Shown one piece after another: positions 7,857-14,937 of a stretch of 19,052 nucleotides of DNA. Source of the DNA: an uncultured Dialister sp. GTDB taxonomy: Bacteria > Bacillota > Negativicutes > Veillonellales > Dialisteraceae. The stretch covers positions 1 through 19,052 of the forward strand of contig UQQQ01000042.1 of assembly GCA_900543165.1 (NCBI GenBank), in the 5' to 3' direction. Both the position numbers and the translations under genes were made by a program. The notes beneath the pieces were generated by a model. That model was not told the DNA's origin. It searched no databases and was given only the letters and a program-made list of their open reading frames with translations. Positions within the stretch are counted from its first letter, which is position 1; every line of letters starts with the position of its first letter.

Positions 7857-7879
7857 ACGGTCAGCGGCCGTGTTTTTTT
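7857..7879 (+). terminator. Weak intrinsic terminator between prpC and prkC
   Basis: ACGGTC-AGC-GGCCGT six-base-pair stem (one G.T pair), then G and seven T. The short stem suggests partial read-through into prkC. I do not see a clear separate prkC promoter. Confidence 0.6.
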
Positions 7880-7977
7880 CGGGCGGCTCCCTTCGGGGAA
7901 ATGCGGATCCTTTCGCGGAATCAGCGTTTTCTTAGATTTCCATAACCAATAACAATAATCAATAGACGGAGCAAACA

Positions 7978-9834
7978 ATGATAGGAAAGATTCTTGACGA
8001 ACGATATGAGCTGATCAAAAAGATCGGCTCGGGCGGTATGGCCGATGTCTATATGGCCAAGGACATCCTTTTGGATCGTGTCGTGGCGGTGAAGATCCTG
8101 CACGGCAATTTCGCAGAAGACGAAGACTTCGTCCTGCGTTTCCGCCATGAAGCACAGTCCGCGGGCAAGCTCACGCATCCGAATATTGTCGGCATCTATG
8201 ATGTCGGCTGTGATGGCGATATCCACTATATCGTCATGGAGTATGTGGAAGGGCAGACCCTGAAGCAGTACATCCAGTCGCATCCGAGCATTCCGATCGA
8301 TACCGCAGTCCGTATCGCCATCGACATCGGAAATGCGCTCGAAGAAGCACATGACAATGGCATCATCCACTGTGATATCAAGCCGCACAATATCCTTCTG
8401 ACGGGAGATGGCAAGGTGAAGGTCACCGACTTCGGCATCGCGCGCGCCATTAATTCTTCGACCGTCATCGACAAGCAGTCCATCTTAGGCTCGGTACACT
8501 ATCTCTCGCCGGAGCAGGCGGCCGGAGATAAGATCACGGAGAAGACGGATATTTATTCTCTCGGCATCGTGCTCTATGAAATGCTGACGCACCATCTGCC
8601 CTTCGAAGGGGAGACAGCTGTCTCCATCGCGCTGAAGCATATGCAGGGGGATGTGCCGCGTCCGACGAAGTACAATCCGGCGATCTCGCCCATGCTCGAA
8701 GAGTGCCTTCTGACGGCGCTGCAGAAAGATCCGAATAAACGCTATGATACGGTGGGGGATTTTATTTCCGAGCTGAAGATCGCGCAGGGCTTCACCACGA
8801 CCATCTACAAGCCGGCTTCGCACGACTTCACGGCGATGACGCGCCCGATCCACAAAGTATCCCGGAAGCCGAAAAAAATATCCAAAGAAAGCAAGATCCT
8901 GAACTACATCGGCAATATGCCGCAGAAATATATCTGGATCAGCATGGCGGTTCTTTTCGTCTGCTGCTTTGCATGGGCCTTCTTCTCCTTCGGCAGCTTC
9001 TGGAGCAGCCAGAATGTCACGGTGCCAAATGTCGTTGGCAAGCCTGTCGAGGTCGCACAGACGACGCTCAAGAAGCTCGATCTCAAGGTATCTGTCGATG
9101 AGATCGCCAGCGACGATGTCCCTGCGGGGGAGGTCATTTCCCAGACGCCGATCGCCGGAACAAATGTCAAGGCGAAGCGCATCATCCACCTCACCGTCAG
9201 CAAGGGCGGCTCTGCGATGCTGATCCCTGACCTCAAGGGACTGACCCTTTCTCAGGCAAAGGAACGTCTTGACAAGCTCGGTCTCACGCTCGGGGCGGTC
9301 GAAAATGGCAATGATCCGGATAAGCCGTCGGAAATCATCATTTCCCAGAGTCCGGAGCCAGGCAGTAAGACGACGAAGGGGACGCGCGTCAATATCGTCA
9401 TCAATATGAAGCAGAAAGTCACCATCCCGAGTGTCGTAGGCATGACGCTTTCGGATGCGAAGAATACGCTTTCTTCTTTGAAGCTGGCTGTCGGCACCAT
9501 CACGGCCAGCGATGGCAGCTCGATCGATGATCAGAGTGCGGTCGTCGTCTCGCAGGATCCGGCGGCTGGCGAGGCAAAGTCTGATACGGTCGTGAACCTC
9601 ACTGTCGCGACGAAGCAGAAGGCAAAGAAGAACGGCACGGTGAATATTTCCATCCCGAAAGGCGGAAATCCGCGCCAAGTCGACATCCTTGTGACCGACG
9701 ACAATGGCAGGCGTACCGTATACAGCGCCAAGGCCAATCCGGGGAGCACTGTCACCAAAGACGTCTCCGGCAGCGGCAGCGTGCGTGTACAGGTCGTCAT
9801 CGACGGCTCCGTCGTACAGGACAGGGAGCTCTGA
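7978..9834 (+). CDS. prkC: PASTA-domain Ser/Thr protein kinase PrkC (Stk/PknB type)
   Basis: Membrane kinase that senses muropeptides or lipid II through extracellular PASTA repeats and phosphorylates cell-wall, division and translation proteins. Of 618 residues, the kinase domain spans about 10-270: Gly loop GSGGMADV (17-24), Lys39 in AVKIL, catalytic HCDIKPHN (131-138, Asp133), DFG (151-153), and activation loop to SVHYLSPEQ (172-180). One membrane helix lies at about 319-338 (ISMAVLFVCCFAWAFF). Three PASTA repeats follow (about 346-410, 413-478, 479-545), then a 70-residue beta-rich tail resembling that of Bacillus PrkC. The catalytic HRD arginine is Cys here, a non-RD variant. Ribosome binding site ACGGAG at 7966-7971. 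The stop overlaps the rsgA start (TGATG). Confidence 0.97.
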   Translation: MIGKILDERYELIKKIGSGGMADVYMAKDILLDRVVAVKILHGNFAEDEDFVLRFRHEAQSAGKLTHPNIVGIYDVGCDGDIHYIVMEYVEGQTLKQYIQSHPSIPIDTAVRIAIDIGNALEEAHDNGIIHCDIKPHNILLTGDGKVKVTDFGIARAINSSTVIDKQSILGSVHYLSPEQAAGDKITEKTDIYSLGIVLYEMLTHHLPFEGETAVSIALKHMQGDVPRPTKYNPAISPMLEECLLTALQKDPNKRYDTVGDFISELKIAQGFTTTIYKPASHDFTAMTRPIHKVSRKPKKISKESKILNYIGNMPQKYIWISMAVLFVCCFAWAFFSFGSFWSSQNVTVPNVVGKPVEVAQTTLKKLDLKVSVDEIASDDVPAGEVISQTPIAGTNVKAKRIIHLTVSKGGSAMLIPDLKGLTLSQAKERLDKLGLTLGAVENGNDPDKPSEIIISQSPEPGSKTTKGTRVNIVINMKQKVTIPSVVGMTLSDAKNTLSSLKLAVGTITASDGSSIDDQSAVVVSQDPAAGEAKSDTVVNLTVATKQKAKKNGTVNISIPKGGNPRQVDILVTDDNGRRTVYSAKANPGSTVTKDVSGSGSVRVQVVIDGSVVQDREL

Positions 9835-10709
9835 TGAAAGGGATCATTCTTAAAAATCAGAACGGCTATTTCTCGATCGCGGGAGAGGGCGAGCAGCTCA
9901 CCCTTTGCCGTTCGCGGGGAAAGCTGAAACGGAAAACGGATATCCTCGTGGGGGATGCGGTCGAATATGAGACAGGGCTCGGCAGCGAAGGCGTCATCAC
10001 GAGGGTGTATCCTAGAAAAAATGCCCTGCATCGTCCGCCCGTCGCGAATGTCGATCAGCTCGTCTTGGTGAGTGCCATCCGCACGCCGGATCTCTCGCTT
10101 GGCATCTTAGACAAAATGATCCTCATGGCAGAAAATGAGGATATCGAGCCGCTGCTCGTGATCAATAAATGCGATCTCGCCAAGGAAGCCGCCCAAGAGA
10201 TACAGGCTCTTTATGAAAAAGCGGGCTATACCTGCATCCTGACCTCACTGGTGACCGGTGAGGGGCTCGATGCGCTCAAGGCTGCCTTTCAGGGGCCGGT
10301 CATTGCCTTCTCCGGCCCTTCGGGCGTCGGGAAATCCAGCCTCCTGAATCATTTTCTGGCGCGCACCCATTTCGAGGCAGGAGCCGTCAGCCGGCACACC
10401 GGCCGCGGGCGCACTACGACCCGCCACGCCGAGCTTGTCCGGACCGAGAATGGACATTTCCTGATGGATACGCCGGGCTATACGCTGCTCGATGTACTTC
10501 ATGTCAAAGCGGACGATCTGGCGTACCTCTACCGCGAATTTCGCCCTTTTATCGGGAAATGCCGCTTCCGCGACTGCATCCATGCGAAGGAGCCGGACTG
10601 CGCGATCCGGGACGCCGTCACGCGCGGCGATATCCAGGAAAAACGGTATCTGTCCTATCTCCATCTGTTAGAAGAAATCAAAGAATCTGAAGCGAGGAGG
10701 TTTCTATGA
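9834..10709 (+). CDS. rsgA: Small ribosomal subunit GTPase RsgA (YjeQ/CpgA)
   Basis: Circularly permuted GTPase that checks late maturation of the 30S subunit. The 291 residues contain an N-terminal OB fold (1-70), then the G motifs in permuted order: G4 NKCD (111-114), G1 GPSGVGKS (161-168), a G2 region with GRGRTTTRH (190-198), and G3 DTPG (212-215). The C-terminal zinc site has Cys243, Cys248, His250 and Cys256. The ATG overlaps the prkC stop by one base, with GGGAG just upstream, so translation is coupled to the kinase. In Bacillus the homologue CpgA is a known PrkC substrate, so the linkage is functionally sensible. Confidence 0.97.
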   Translation: MKGIILKNQNGYFSIAGEGEQLTLCRSRGKLKRKTDILVGDAVEYETGLGSEGVITRVYPRKNALHRPPVANVDQLVLVSAIRTPDLSLGILDKMILMAENEDIEPLLVINKCDLAKEAAQEIQALYEKAGYTCILTSLVTGEGLDALKAAFQGPVIAFSGPSGVGKSSLLNHFLARTHFEAGAVSRHTGRGRTTTRHAELVRTENGHFLMDTPGYTLLDVLHVKADDLAYLYREFRPFIGKCRFRDCIHAKEPDCAIRDAVTRGDIQEKRYLSYLHLLEEIKESEARRFL

Positions 10710-11353
10710 AAATCGCACCATCTCTGTTATCCGCTGATTTTGCCAATCTTGCGTCCGAACTGAAGGATATCGAAAAGGGCGGCGCGGATCTTGTCCATCT
10801 GGACGTCATGGACGGTCATTTCGTGCCGAATCTGACTTTCGGGTGTCCCATCATCAAAGCGCTCCGAAAGCATACGACACTTCCTTTCGATGTGCATCTC
10901 ATGACCGAGCATCCGGAAGTCTACTTCGAGGATCTGGCAAAGGCTGGGGTTCAGATGGTCTCCTTCCATGCGGAAGCGGCTGTCCATCATGATCGCCTCG
11001 TCCATGCCATTCAGGGAAAGGGGATGAAAGCCGGCGTCGCGCTGAATCCCGGGACGCCGCTTTCTATGATCGAAGAGCTGCTGCCCATCTTGGACTTCGT
11101 CCTCATCATGTCAGTCAATCCAGGCTTTGACGGGCAGAAATTCATTTCCTACTCGCTGGATAAGATCCGCAGGCTGAAGGACATGGCAAAGGCGATGCAT
11201 CTGGAAGATCTTGATATCGAAGTCGATGGCGGTGTCACACCGGATAATATCCTCGCACTCGGAGAAGCCGGTGTCACCATTTCTGTCGCAGGCTCATCTG
11301 TCTTTGGGAAGCCGGATCGCAAAGCAGCGATCGAAGCTTTAAGGAAACGCTGA
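10706..11353 (+). CDS. rpe: Ribulose-phosphate 3-epimerase
   Basis: Interconverts ribulose 5-phosphate and xylulose 5-phosphate in the pentose phosphate pathway; cytosolic TIM barrel. The 215 residues are the usual length. Signature blocks: APSLLSADFANL (4-15), HLDVMDGHFVPNLTFG (31-46, metal ligands His31 and Asp33), DVHLM (His64), VNPGFDGQKF (137-146), and VDGGV (173-177, Asp174, the second catalytic Asp). It overlaps the rsgA stop by four bases (ATGA) and has a strong GAGGAGG site at 10694-10700. The last three codons and the stop lie inside a mini family A repeat (AGGAAACGCTGA), so its C-terminus RKR comes from repeat sequence. Confidence 0.97.
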   Translation: MKIAPSLLSADFANLASELKDIEKGGADLVHLDVMDGHFVPNLTFGCPIIKALRKHTTLPFDVHLMTEHPEVYFEDLAKAGVQMVSFHAEAAVHHDRLVHAIQGKGMKAGVALNPGTPLSMIEELLPILDFVLIMSVNPGFDGQKFISYSLDKIRRLKDMAKAMHLEDLDIEVDGGVTPDNILALGEAGVTISVAGSSVFGKPDRKAAIEALRKR

Positions 11354-11368
11354 TAGGGGTGTTTCCTT
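11341..11368. repeat. Family A mini repeat overlapping the rpe stop codon
   Basis: AAGGAAACGCTGATA followed by GGGGTGTTTCCTT. The two ends are inverted copies (AAGGAAAC / GTTTCCTT) and match the termini of the longer family A elements with the interior lost. The TGA of rpe is part of the CGCTGAT arm. Confidence 0.6.
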
Positions 11369-11383
11369 ACATAGGATCGTATA

Positions 11384-11417
11384 GGGGAAGTCTTCGGAAG
11401 GACTTCCCCTGTTTTTT
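11384..11417 (+). terminator. Terminator of the prkC-rsgA-rpe operon
   Basis: GGGGAAGTC (11384-11392) pairs with GACTTCCCC (11401-11409) around TTCGGAAG, followed by TGTTTTTT. It lies 30 bases after the rpe stop and just before the ribosome binding site of the next gene. Confidence 0.9.
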
Positions 11418-11432
11418 CAGGGAGGTGATGGT

Positions 11433-11996
11433 ATGTCCTTTGAACCTGTGCAGCTTCTTTTTCTCATCATCTGGGGATTCTTCCTTTACAAAGCTCTTTT
11501 CAAGCGGAGAAAGAGACCGCCGGCAGACTTGCCGCCGGATATCCCTCCACAGGAAAAAAGCGTGCCGCCATCTGCCGCTGATGCAGATGGCGAGTATGAC
11601 TATCAGGCGCTTCGCAAGAAAATCCTCACCACCTGGGGCAAGCAGGAAGAGGACAAAGAGCTGGATCTGCCGGATGAAATGGAAAAACCGGTCTACCATG
11701 AAAAAACTTTACCAAAGCCCCCTCTTTCTGCTACAATAAAGAAAAAGGAAGTGACGACAGAGCAGGGGCTCTCTATGCAGGAAAGAGTACGCATGGAACA
11801 AATGCAGGCCTATATCAGACAGAAGCCGGTGAAAGAGGAGCGCGGGCATCAGGAAGGGACGCTTCCATCGGAGGAGAAGTCTGTGCCTTCCGGCGGGGAA
11901 TGGACGGAAAAGGATGCCAGAGAATGGGCGCGCTATGACGCGGTTTTCGGATCCCCGCGGTCGAAATCGCCTTGGCAGCCGATCGGAAGGCGCTAA
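11433..11996 (+). CDS. Hypothetical single-TM protein with charged Pro/Glu/Lys-rich cytoplasmic region
   Basis: I do not recognise a family. The 187 residues begin with one hydrophobic helix (about 5-22, PVQLLFLIIWGFFLYKALF), then Lys/Arg-rich and proline-rich linkers (KRRKRPPADLPPDIPP), and a highly charged, probably disordered body. A helix-prone segment lies near 115-130 (MQERVRMEQMQAYIRQ), and the tail is EWARYDAVFGSPRSKSPW. Positive residues just after the helix suggest the body is cytoplasmic. The start is firm: GGGAGGTGATG (11420-11430) is one of the best Shine-Dalgarno sites in the window. A terminator lies directly upstream, so expression depends on read-through or an unseen promoter. 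Confidence 0.75.
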   Translation: MSFEPVQLLFLIIWGFFLYKALFKRRKRPPADLPPDIPPQEKSVPPSAADADGEYDYQALRKKILTTWGKQEEDKELDLPDEMEKPVYHEKTLPKPPLSATIKKKEVTTEQGLSMQERVRMEQMQAYIRQKPVKEERGHQEGTLPSEEKSVPSGGEWTEKDAREWARYDAVFGSPRSKSPWQPIGRR

Positions 11997-11998
11997 GT

Positions 11999-12027
11999 TT
12001 GCCTTTTCCTCATTGTTTCGGTATAAT
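11999..12027 (+). promoter_or_regulatory. Promoter of the two-TM protein gene at 12079
   Basis: TTGCCT (11999-12004), a 17-bp spacer and a perfect TATAAT (12022-12027). It gives a leader of about 45 bases. Confidence 0.65.
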
Positions 12028-12078
12028 AGGCGTGTCTTCTGCTTATAAAAGAATAAGTCTTAGAATGAAGGTGAGACG

Positions 12079-12549
12079 ATGGATAGATTTAATGAAGAGA
12101 TTTATGGGAAAGTGCTGTGGGAATGTTACCGATCGAAAGTTTACATCGTCATGCTTTCACTGATGTATGTGCTGCTCGGAGCAGGAGCGGTGATTTTGGC
12201 GATGGATGAGGATCAATTCCTCTTCTACGTTCTGGCAGTGGCGGTGATCTTCTTCTGCCTGTGGCGGATCAACCGTGTGCATCATCCGGTCGCGCTCATT
12301 TGCGAAAAGAAGCTGCTTGTCGCAGTCCCTTGGTCCTTTTTCACCTTTGACTACTACATCACCTTCCGTGCGCTCTACATGCCCGTGTCGTACAAGGATG
12401 TGGCAGGCGTCTCCAGCCGGTGGAATCATCTCTATATCGGCGGCCGAGAAGAGGGGGGACTTGTCTCTCTTCCCGTACAGCTTGCCTATGTTTCCAGAGA
12501 TGCGAAGTATGATTTCCAGAACTGGGTCGAAAGCAAACAGTGTGAATAA
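12079..12549 (+). CDS. Hypothetical two-TM membrane protein (YcxB-like layout)
   Basis: 156 residues with two adjacent hydrophobic helices (about 22-42, YIVMLSLMYVLLGAGAVILAM; and 47-64, FLFYVLAVAVIFFCLW) and a beta-rich C-terminal part (about 70-156). This layout, a helical hairpin followed by a PH-like beta domain, is that of small YcxB/bPH-type proteins, but I see no diagnostic motif and do not assign function. A GAAGGTGAG site at 12067-12075 precedes the ATG. It has its own promoter and a 12-bp-stem terminator, so it forms a single-gene unit. Confidence 0.8.
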   Translation: MDRFNEEIYGKVLWECYRSKVYIVMLSLMYVLLGAGAVILAMDEDQFLFYVLAVAVIFFCLWRINRVHHPVALICEKKLLVAVPWSFFTFDYYITFRALYMPVSYKDVAGVSSRWNHLYIGGREEGGLVSLPVQLAYVSRDAKYDFQNWVESKQCE

Positions 12550-12550
12550 G

Positions 12551-12578
12551 AAAAAGAGCCGGCCTTCCGGCTCTTTTT
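12551..12578 (+). terminator. Terminator after the two-TM protein gene
   Basis: AAAAAGAGCCGG pairs perfectly with CCGGCTCTTTTT around CCTT. It starts two bases after the stop. Confidence 0.92.
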
Positions 12579-12622
12579 TGATGCATTTTTCACGCCGTAC
12601 TTCTCATCTCCTGCTTTCCCCC

Positions 12623-12651
12623 TTGCAACGCCCGTCTCATTATGTTACCAT
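12623..12651 (+). promoter_or_regulatory. Promoter of the YdbC/PC4-like gene
   Basis: TTGCAA (12623-12628), 17-bp spacer, extended -10 TGTTACCAT (TACCAT 12646-12651). It shares ATTATGTTAC(C/A)AT with the promoter at 14835-14863. Confidence 0.6.
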
Positions 12652-12750
12652 AGCGCTAGTGCGGAAGTATGACGGAACCGCTGATGCAATCTGTCAACGA
12701 TTGAACCCTTCTTTCGTTACTTCCCTGATCATGATTTATGAGGTGAAAAA

Positions 12751-12990
12751 ATGGCTGCAAAAATTACGTATACGATTCAGGAAGAGCTCGGAGATCTCTC
12801 CACGGCTTCCAATGGATGGAAAAAACAGCTGACCTATACCAGCTGGAATAATAGAGGCGAAAAGTTCGATCTGCGTTCTTGGAATGAAGAACATACGGCG
12901 ATGACCAAAGGTCTGACGCTGACGAAAGATGAACTGATGAAGCTTCGCGACATCCTGAATGATATCGACTTCGACAAATATGAATCCTGA
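12751..12990 (+). CDS. YdbC-family PC4-like single-stranded DNA-binding protein
   Basis: 79 residues matching the bacterial YdbC/PC4 (p15) family, small dimeric proteins that bind single-stranded DNA and are thought to act in transcription or DNA maintenance. Signature: IQEELGDLS (9-17), GWKKQLTYTSWN (22-33), KFDLRSWNEEHTAM (38-51), GKGITL-like KGLTLTKDE (53-61), and a C-terminal helix (LMKLRDILNDIDF). GAGGTGA at 12740-12746 fixes the start. Its own promoter and terminator flank it, so it is monocistronic. Confidence 0.9.
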   Translation: MAAKITYTIQEELGDLSTASNGWKKQLTYTSWNNRGEKFDLRSWNEEHTAMTKGLTLTKDELMKLRDILNDIDFDKYES

Positions 12991-13020
12991 GGATCCATCC
13001 TCGCGCTTTTCCAGCATGGA

Positions 13021-13048
13021 AAAAGGCTCTCCCTATGGAGAGCCTTTT
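13021..13048 (+). terminator. Terminator of the YdbC/PC4-like gene
   Basis: Perfect 12-bp stem AAAAGGCTCTCC / GGAGAGCCTTTT with loop CTAT. The symmetric A and T tracts would also stop minus-strand transcription. A second small dyad (GAGGAT-CC-ATCCTC) lies at the stop codon. Confidence 0.9.
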
Positions 13049-13273
13049 GGCGTATATGGGGGATTTTTAGGCATTCCAATGAATCGAGGGTAGGAGTACA
13101 TGCATCGGCATATATGAGGGGGCTTTTCATTTCCATTAGAAATGGATATGGAAAGCGGCGATGGCATCAGAATGCCGCATTCCCCTATTTCCTTAGACCA
13201 CTTTTCATCCCGCTTCGATACCAGCACACACCCTTCGGGCGTTTCCTTAGCTCCATTTCAATTATTTTTTGAT

Positions 13274-13298
13274 TGACTTCACAAGTCACAGTTTTTTT
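13274..13298 (+). promoter_or_regulatory. Dyad in front of the CDF exporter gene (candidate operator or attenuator)
   Basis: TGACTT-CAC-AAGTCA is a perfect six-base inverted repeat overlapping a TTGACT box (13273-13278) and followed by G and T7. It could be a repressor site on the promoter or a weak hairpin terminator 18 bases before the start codon. The sequence alone does not decide between them. The 220 bp before it hold only small imperfect dyads. Confidence 0.4.
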
Positions 13299-13315
13299 AC
13301 AGGAGATTACGATTT

Positions 13316-14506
13316 ATGCAAATCCTTTCTACTGATGCTTCGGCATCGCGTACACAGCAGGCGATCCTTGTCGGGCTTGTCGGCCTGGCCGTGAACTTCG
13401 TTCTAGGCGGCGTGAAGGTATTCATCGGTTGGCAGAGCGGTTTCCTCTCTGTCATGGGTGATGGCTTCAACAACATCACAGATATGGGCTCGGTGCTCCT
13501 GCTCATGATGACTTTTTACTATGCCGCCAAACCATCCGACACAGAGCATCCTTTCGGACACGGACGCTTGGAGTATATCAATTCGACCGTGATGGCAGCC
13601 GTCATTCTATATGTTGGTATTACTCTTGGAAAAGAATCCATCGAGAAGATCCTGCATCCGGAAGATACCCATTTCACGCCGCTTGTCGCCGGCATTCTGG
13701 TCTTCGGCCTCATCGGGAAGCTCTTCCTGGCATGGTGGTATAAAAGAGCCAGCAAAAGGCTTTCCTCCGATTCCTTCCTTGCCTACAGCGCCGACTCGCT
13801 CTCGGATATGCTCTCTACGGCAGGTGTCCTTGTCGCGACGCTCGTGGAATATTTCTTCGGCTGGCATATCGATGGCGTGATGGGCGTCATCATGTCCCTC
13901 TTCATCCTTTGGACCGGCTATGGCATCATGAAGCAGGCGGTGAATGATATCCTCGGGGCGACGCCGAATGCCGAGCTGTACAAGGAAATCAAGGATACGA
14001 TCCTTCAGTGTCCGGGCGTTTATGGTGTCCATGACCTCATTGTCCATGACTATGGCCCAGAGAACCATTTTGCGACCGCCCATGTCGAGCTCGACAGCAA
14101 TCTGAGTCTTGTCGAGAGCCATGAGCTGGCTGAAAATGTCATGACCACCCTTCGTGAGAAGCTCAATGTGCAGGCGACCATTCATGCGGATCCGAAAGCT
14201 GTATCGAATCCGAAGGAAGCCGAGTACCAGCGTGATCTCGAAGCAGCCATTTACCGCTCCGGTCTGCCGCTTTCCTACCATGATTTCTTCACCGAAGAGC
14301 AGGGGGATACCATCCATATTTCCTTCGAAGTCCAGCTGAAGGGCGCGTGCCGGAAGACCGATCAGGAAATCTATCAGGCACTGCAGAAAGAGCTCCTCTC
14401 AATCAATCCGCAGTATCACATTGAGATGATGGTCGATCGGAACTTCATCAGCGGGAAAGTGTACGGAGAAAGCCGCGACGAGCTCTTCGAAAATGAGAAG
14501 AAGTGA
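13316..14506 (+). CDS. Cation diffusion facilitator transporter, probably Mn(II)-type exporter
   Basis: Proton-coupled metal exporter in the inner membrane; 396 residues, with about six helices in 15-210 and a cytoplasmic metal-binding domain after 215 that appears extended by about 90 residues. The four intramembrane site positions read Asn52/Asp56 in helix 2 (NNITD) and Asp160/Asp164 in helix 5 (DSLSD). Zinc exporters carry His in these positions, while Asn-Asp-Asp-Asp is what I recall for MntE-type manganese exporters, so Mn is the likelier substrate (inference). HPFGHGRLEY (78-87) is a family hallmark. AGGAGA at 13301-13306 precedes the ATG. The stop codon begins a GTGACTAG repeat tract, and a strong hairpin follows. 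Confidence 0.92.
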   Translation: MQILSTDASASRTQQAILVGLVGLAVNFVLGGVKVFIGWQSGFLSVMGDGFNNITDMGSVLLLMMTFYYAAKPSDTEHPFGHGRLEYINSTVMAAVILYVGITLGKESIEKILHPEDTHFTPLVAGILVFGLIGKLFLAWWYKRASKRLSSDSFLAYSADSLSDMLSTAGVLVATLVEYFFGWHIDGVMGVIMSLFILWTGYGIMKQAVNDILGATPNAELYKEIKDTILQCPGVYGVHDLIVHDYGPENHFATAHVELDSNLSLVESHELAENVMTTLREKLNVQATIHADPKAVSNPKEAEYQRDLEAAIYRSGLPLSYHDFFTEEQGDTIHISFEVQLKGACRKTDQEIYQALQKELLSINPQYHIEMMVDRNFISGKVYGESRDELFENEKK

Positions 14507-14521
14507 CTAGTGACTCATATA

Positions 14522-14547
14522 GGGCACACCCGCGGGCGGGCGTGCCC
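14522..14547 (+). terminator. GC-rich hairpin after the CDF gene (possible terminator)
   Basis: GGGCACACCCGC pairs with GCGGGCGTGCCC with one mismatch and a two-base gap as loop. It is very stable but only a scattered T run (TTCCTTTT) follows, so termination efficiency is uncertain. Confidence 0.55.
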
Positions 14548-14665
14548 ACTGATTCCTTTTGAAAACTTCGCTTGAATGAGAAATTAGAAATGAGAAATGT
14601 TAAATGGTGGTGCGGTGCAAAAAATAATGAAGCGCCGCAGAGTTTTGATAGCGCTTCGCGCCGTC

Positions 14666-14715
14666 GTCATCTCGAGCGTAGCCCTCGATCTCTCTTGCAG
14701 AACGGTCAGCTCACC
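14666..14715. repeat. GTCATCTCGAGCG-type interspersed repeat fragment
   Basis: GTCATCTCGAGCGTAGCCCT followed by CGATCTCTC and AGAACGGTCAGCTCACC. It resembles the abundant 'GTCAT-CTCGAGCG-AGC-GAGATCTC' intergenic repeat type seen in several bacterial phyla, with an inner TCGAG/CTCGA dyad. The assignment is from memory and only one copy is present here. Confidence 0.4.
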
Positions 14716-14834
14716 ATTTGCGCTATTTCGATCACCGCTTGCTTCTAATCCCTAATCCCTAGCCACTCATCCCTGCTTTCAAACATAGGCTTGCTCAGCG
14801 TTTCCTTTGGAAAATCGGCAGCCGCCTTTTCCCC

Positions 14835-14863
14835 TTTGCGATTCCTTACAATTATGTTACAAT
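14835..14863 (+). promoter_or_regulatory. Promoter of the NlpC/P60 gene
   Basis: TTTGCG (14835-14840), 17-bp spacer, extended -10 TGTTACAAT (TACAAT 14858-14863). It gives a leader of about 70 bases. Confidence 0.65.
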
Positions 14864-14937
14864 AGAAAGGGAATTGAGACTGACAATCGAATAGACGAAT
14901 AACGATAGAAGAGAATAGGATGAAGGAAGTGTAGCGT

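Larger units (their letters stand above)
14503..14774. repeat. Family B composite repeat, copy 3
   Basis: The left arm is AGTGACTAGTGACTCAT at 14503-14519 (overlapping the CDF stop). The core hairpin is GCGGTGC (14612-14618) / GCGCCGC (14632-14638), with TTAGAAATGAGAAATGTT upstream, matching the inverted copy 2. The right arm 14745-14774 (CTAATCCCTAATCCCTAGCC then ACTCATCCCT) is a degenerate inverse of the left. The strong hairpin at 14522-14547 and the motif at 14666-14715 lie inside it. With 14775-14834, which holds only a half arm of family A, this accounts for the 431-bp gap before the NlpC/P60 gene. Confidence 0.6.

Noticed and set aside
8485..9678. 397-codon open frame on the minus strand across prkC
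   Set aside because: It is antisense to a clearly conserved kinase, has no ribosome binding site, and its Arg/Asp/Ile-rich composition is the shadow of codon bias.
11708..11737. TTTACC...TGCTACAAT promoter-like sequence inside the 187-residue hypothetical gene
   Set aside because: The reading frame continues through it unbroken and no separate gene starts soon after; it may be chance.
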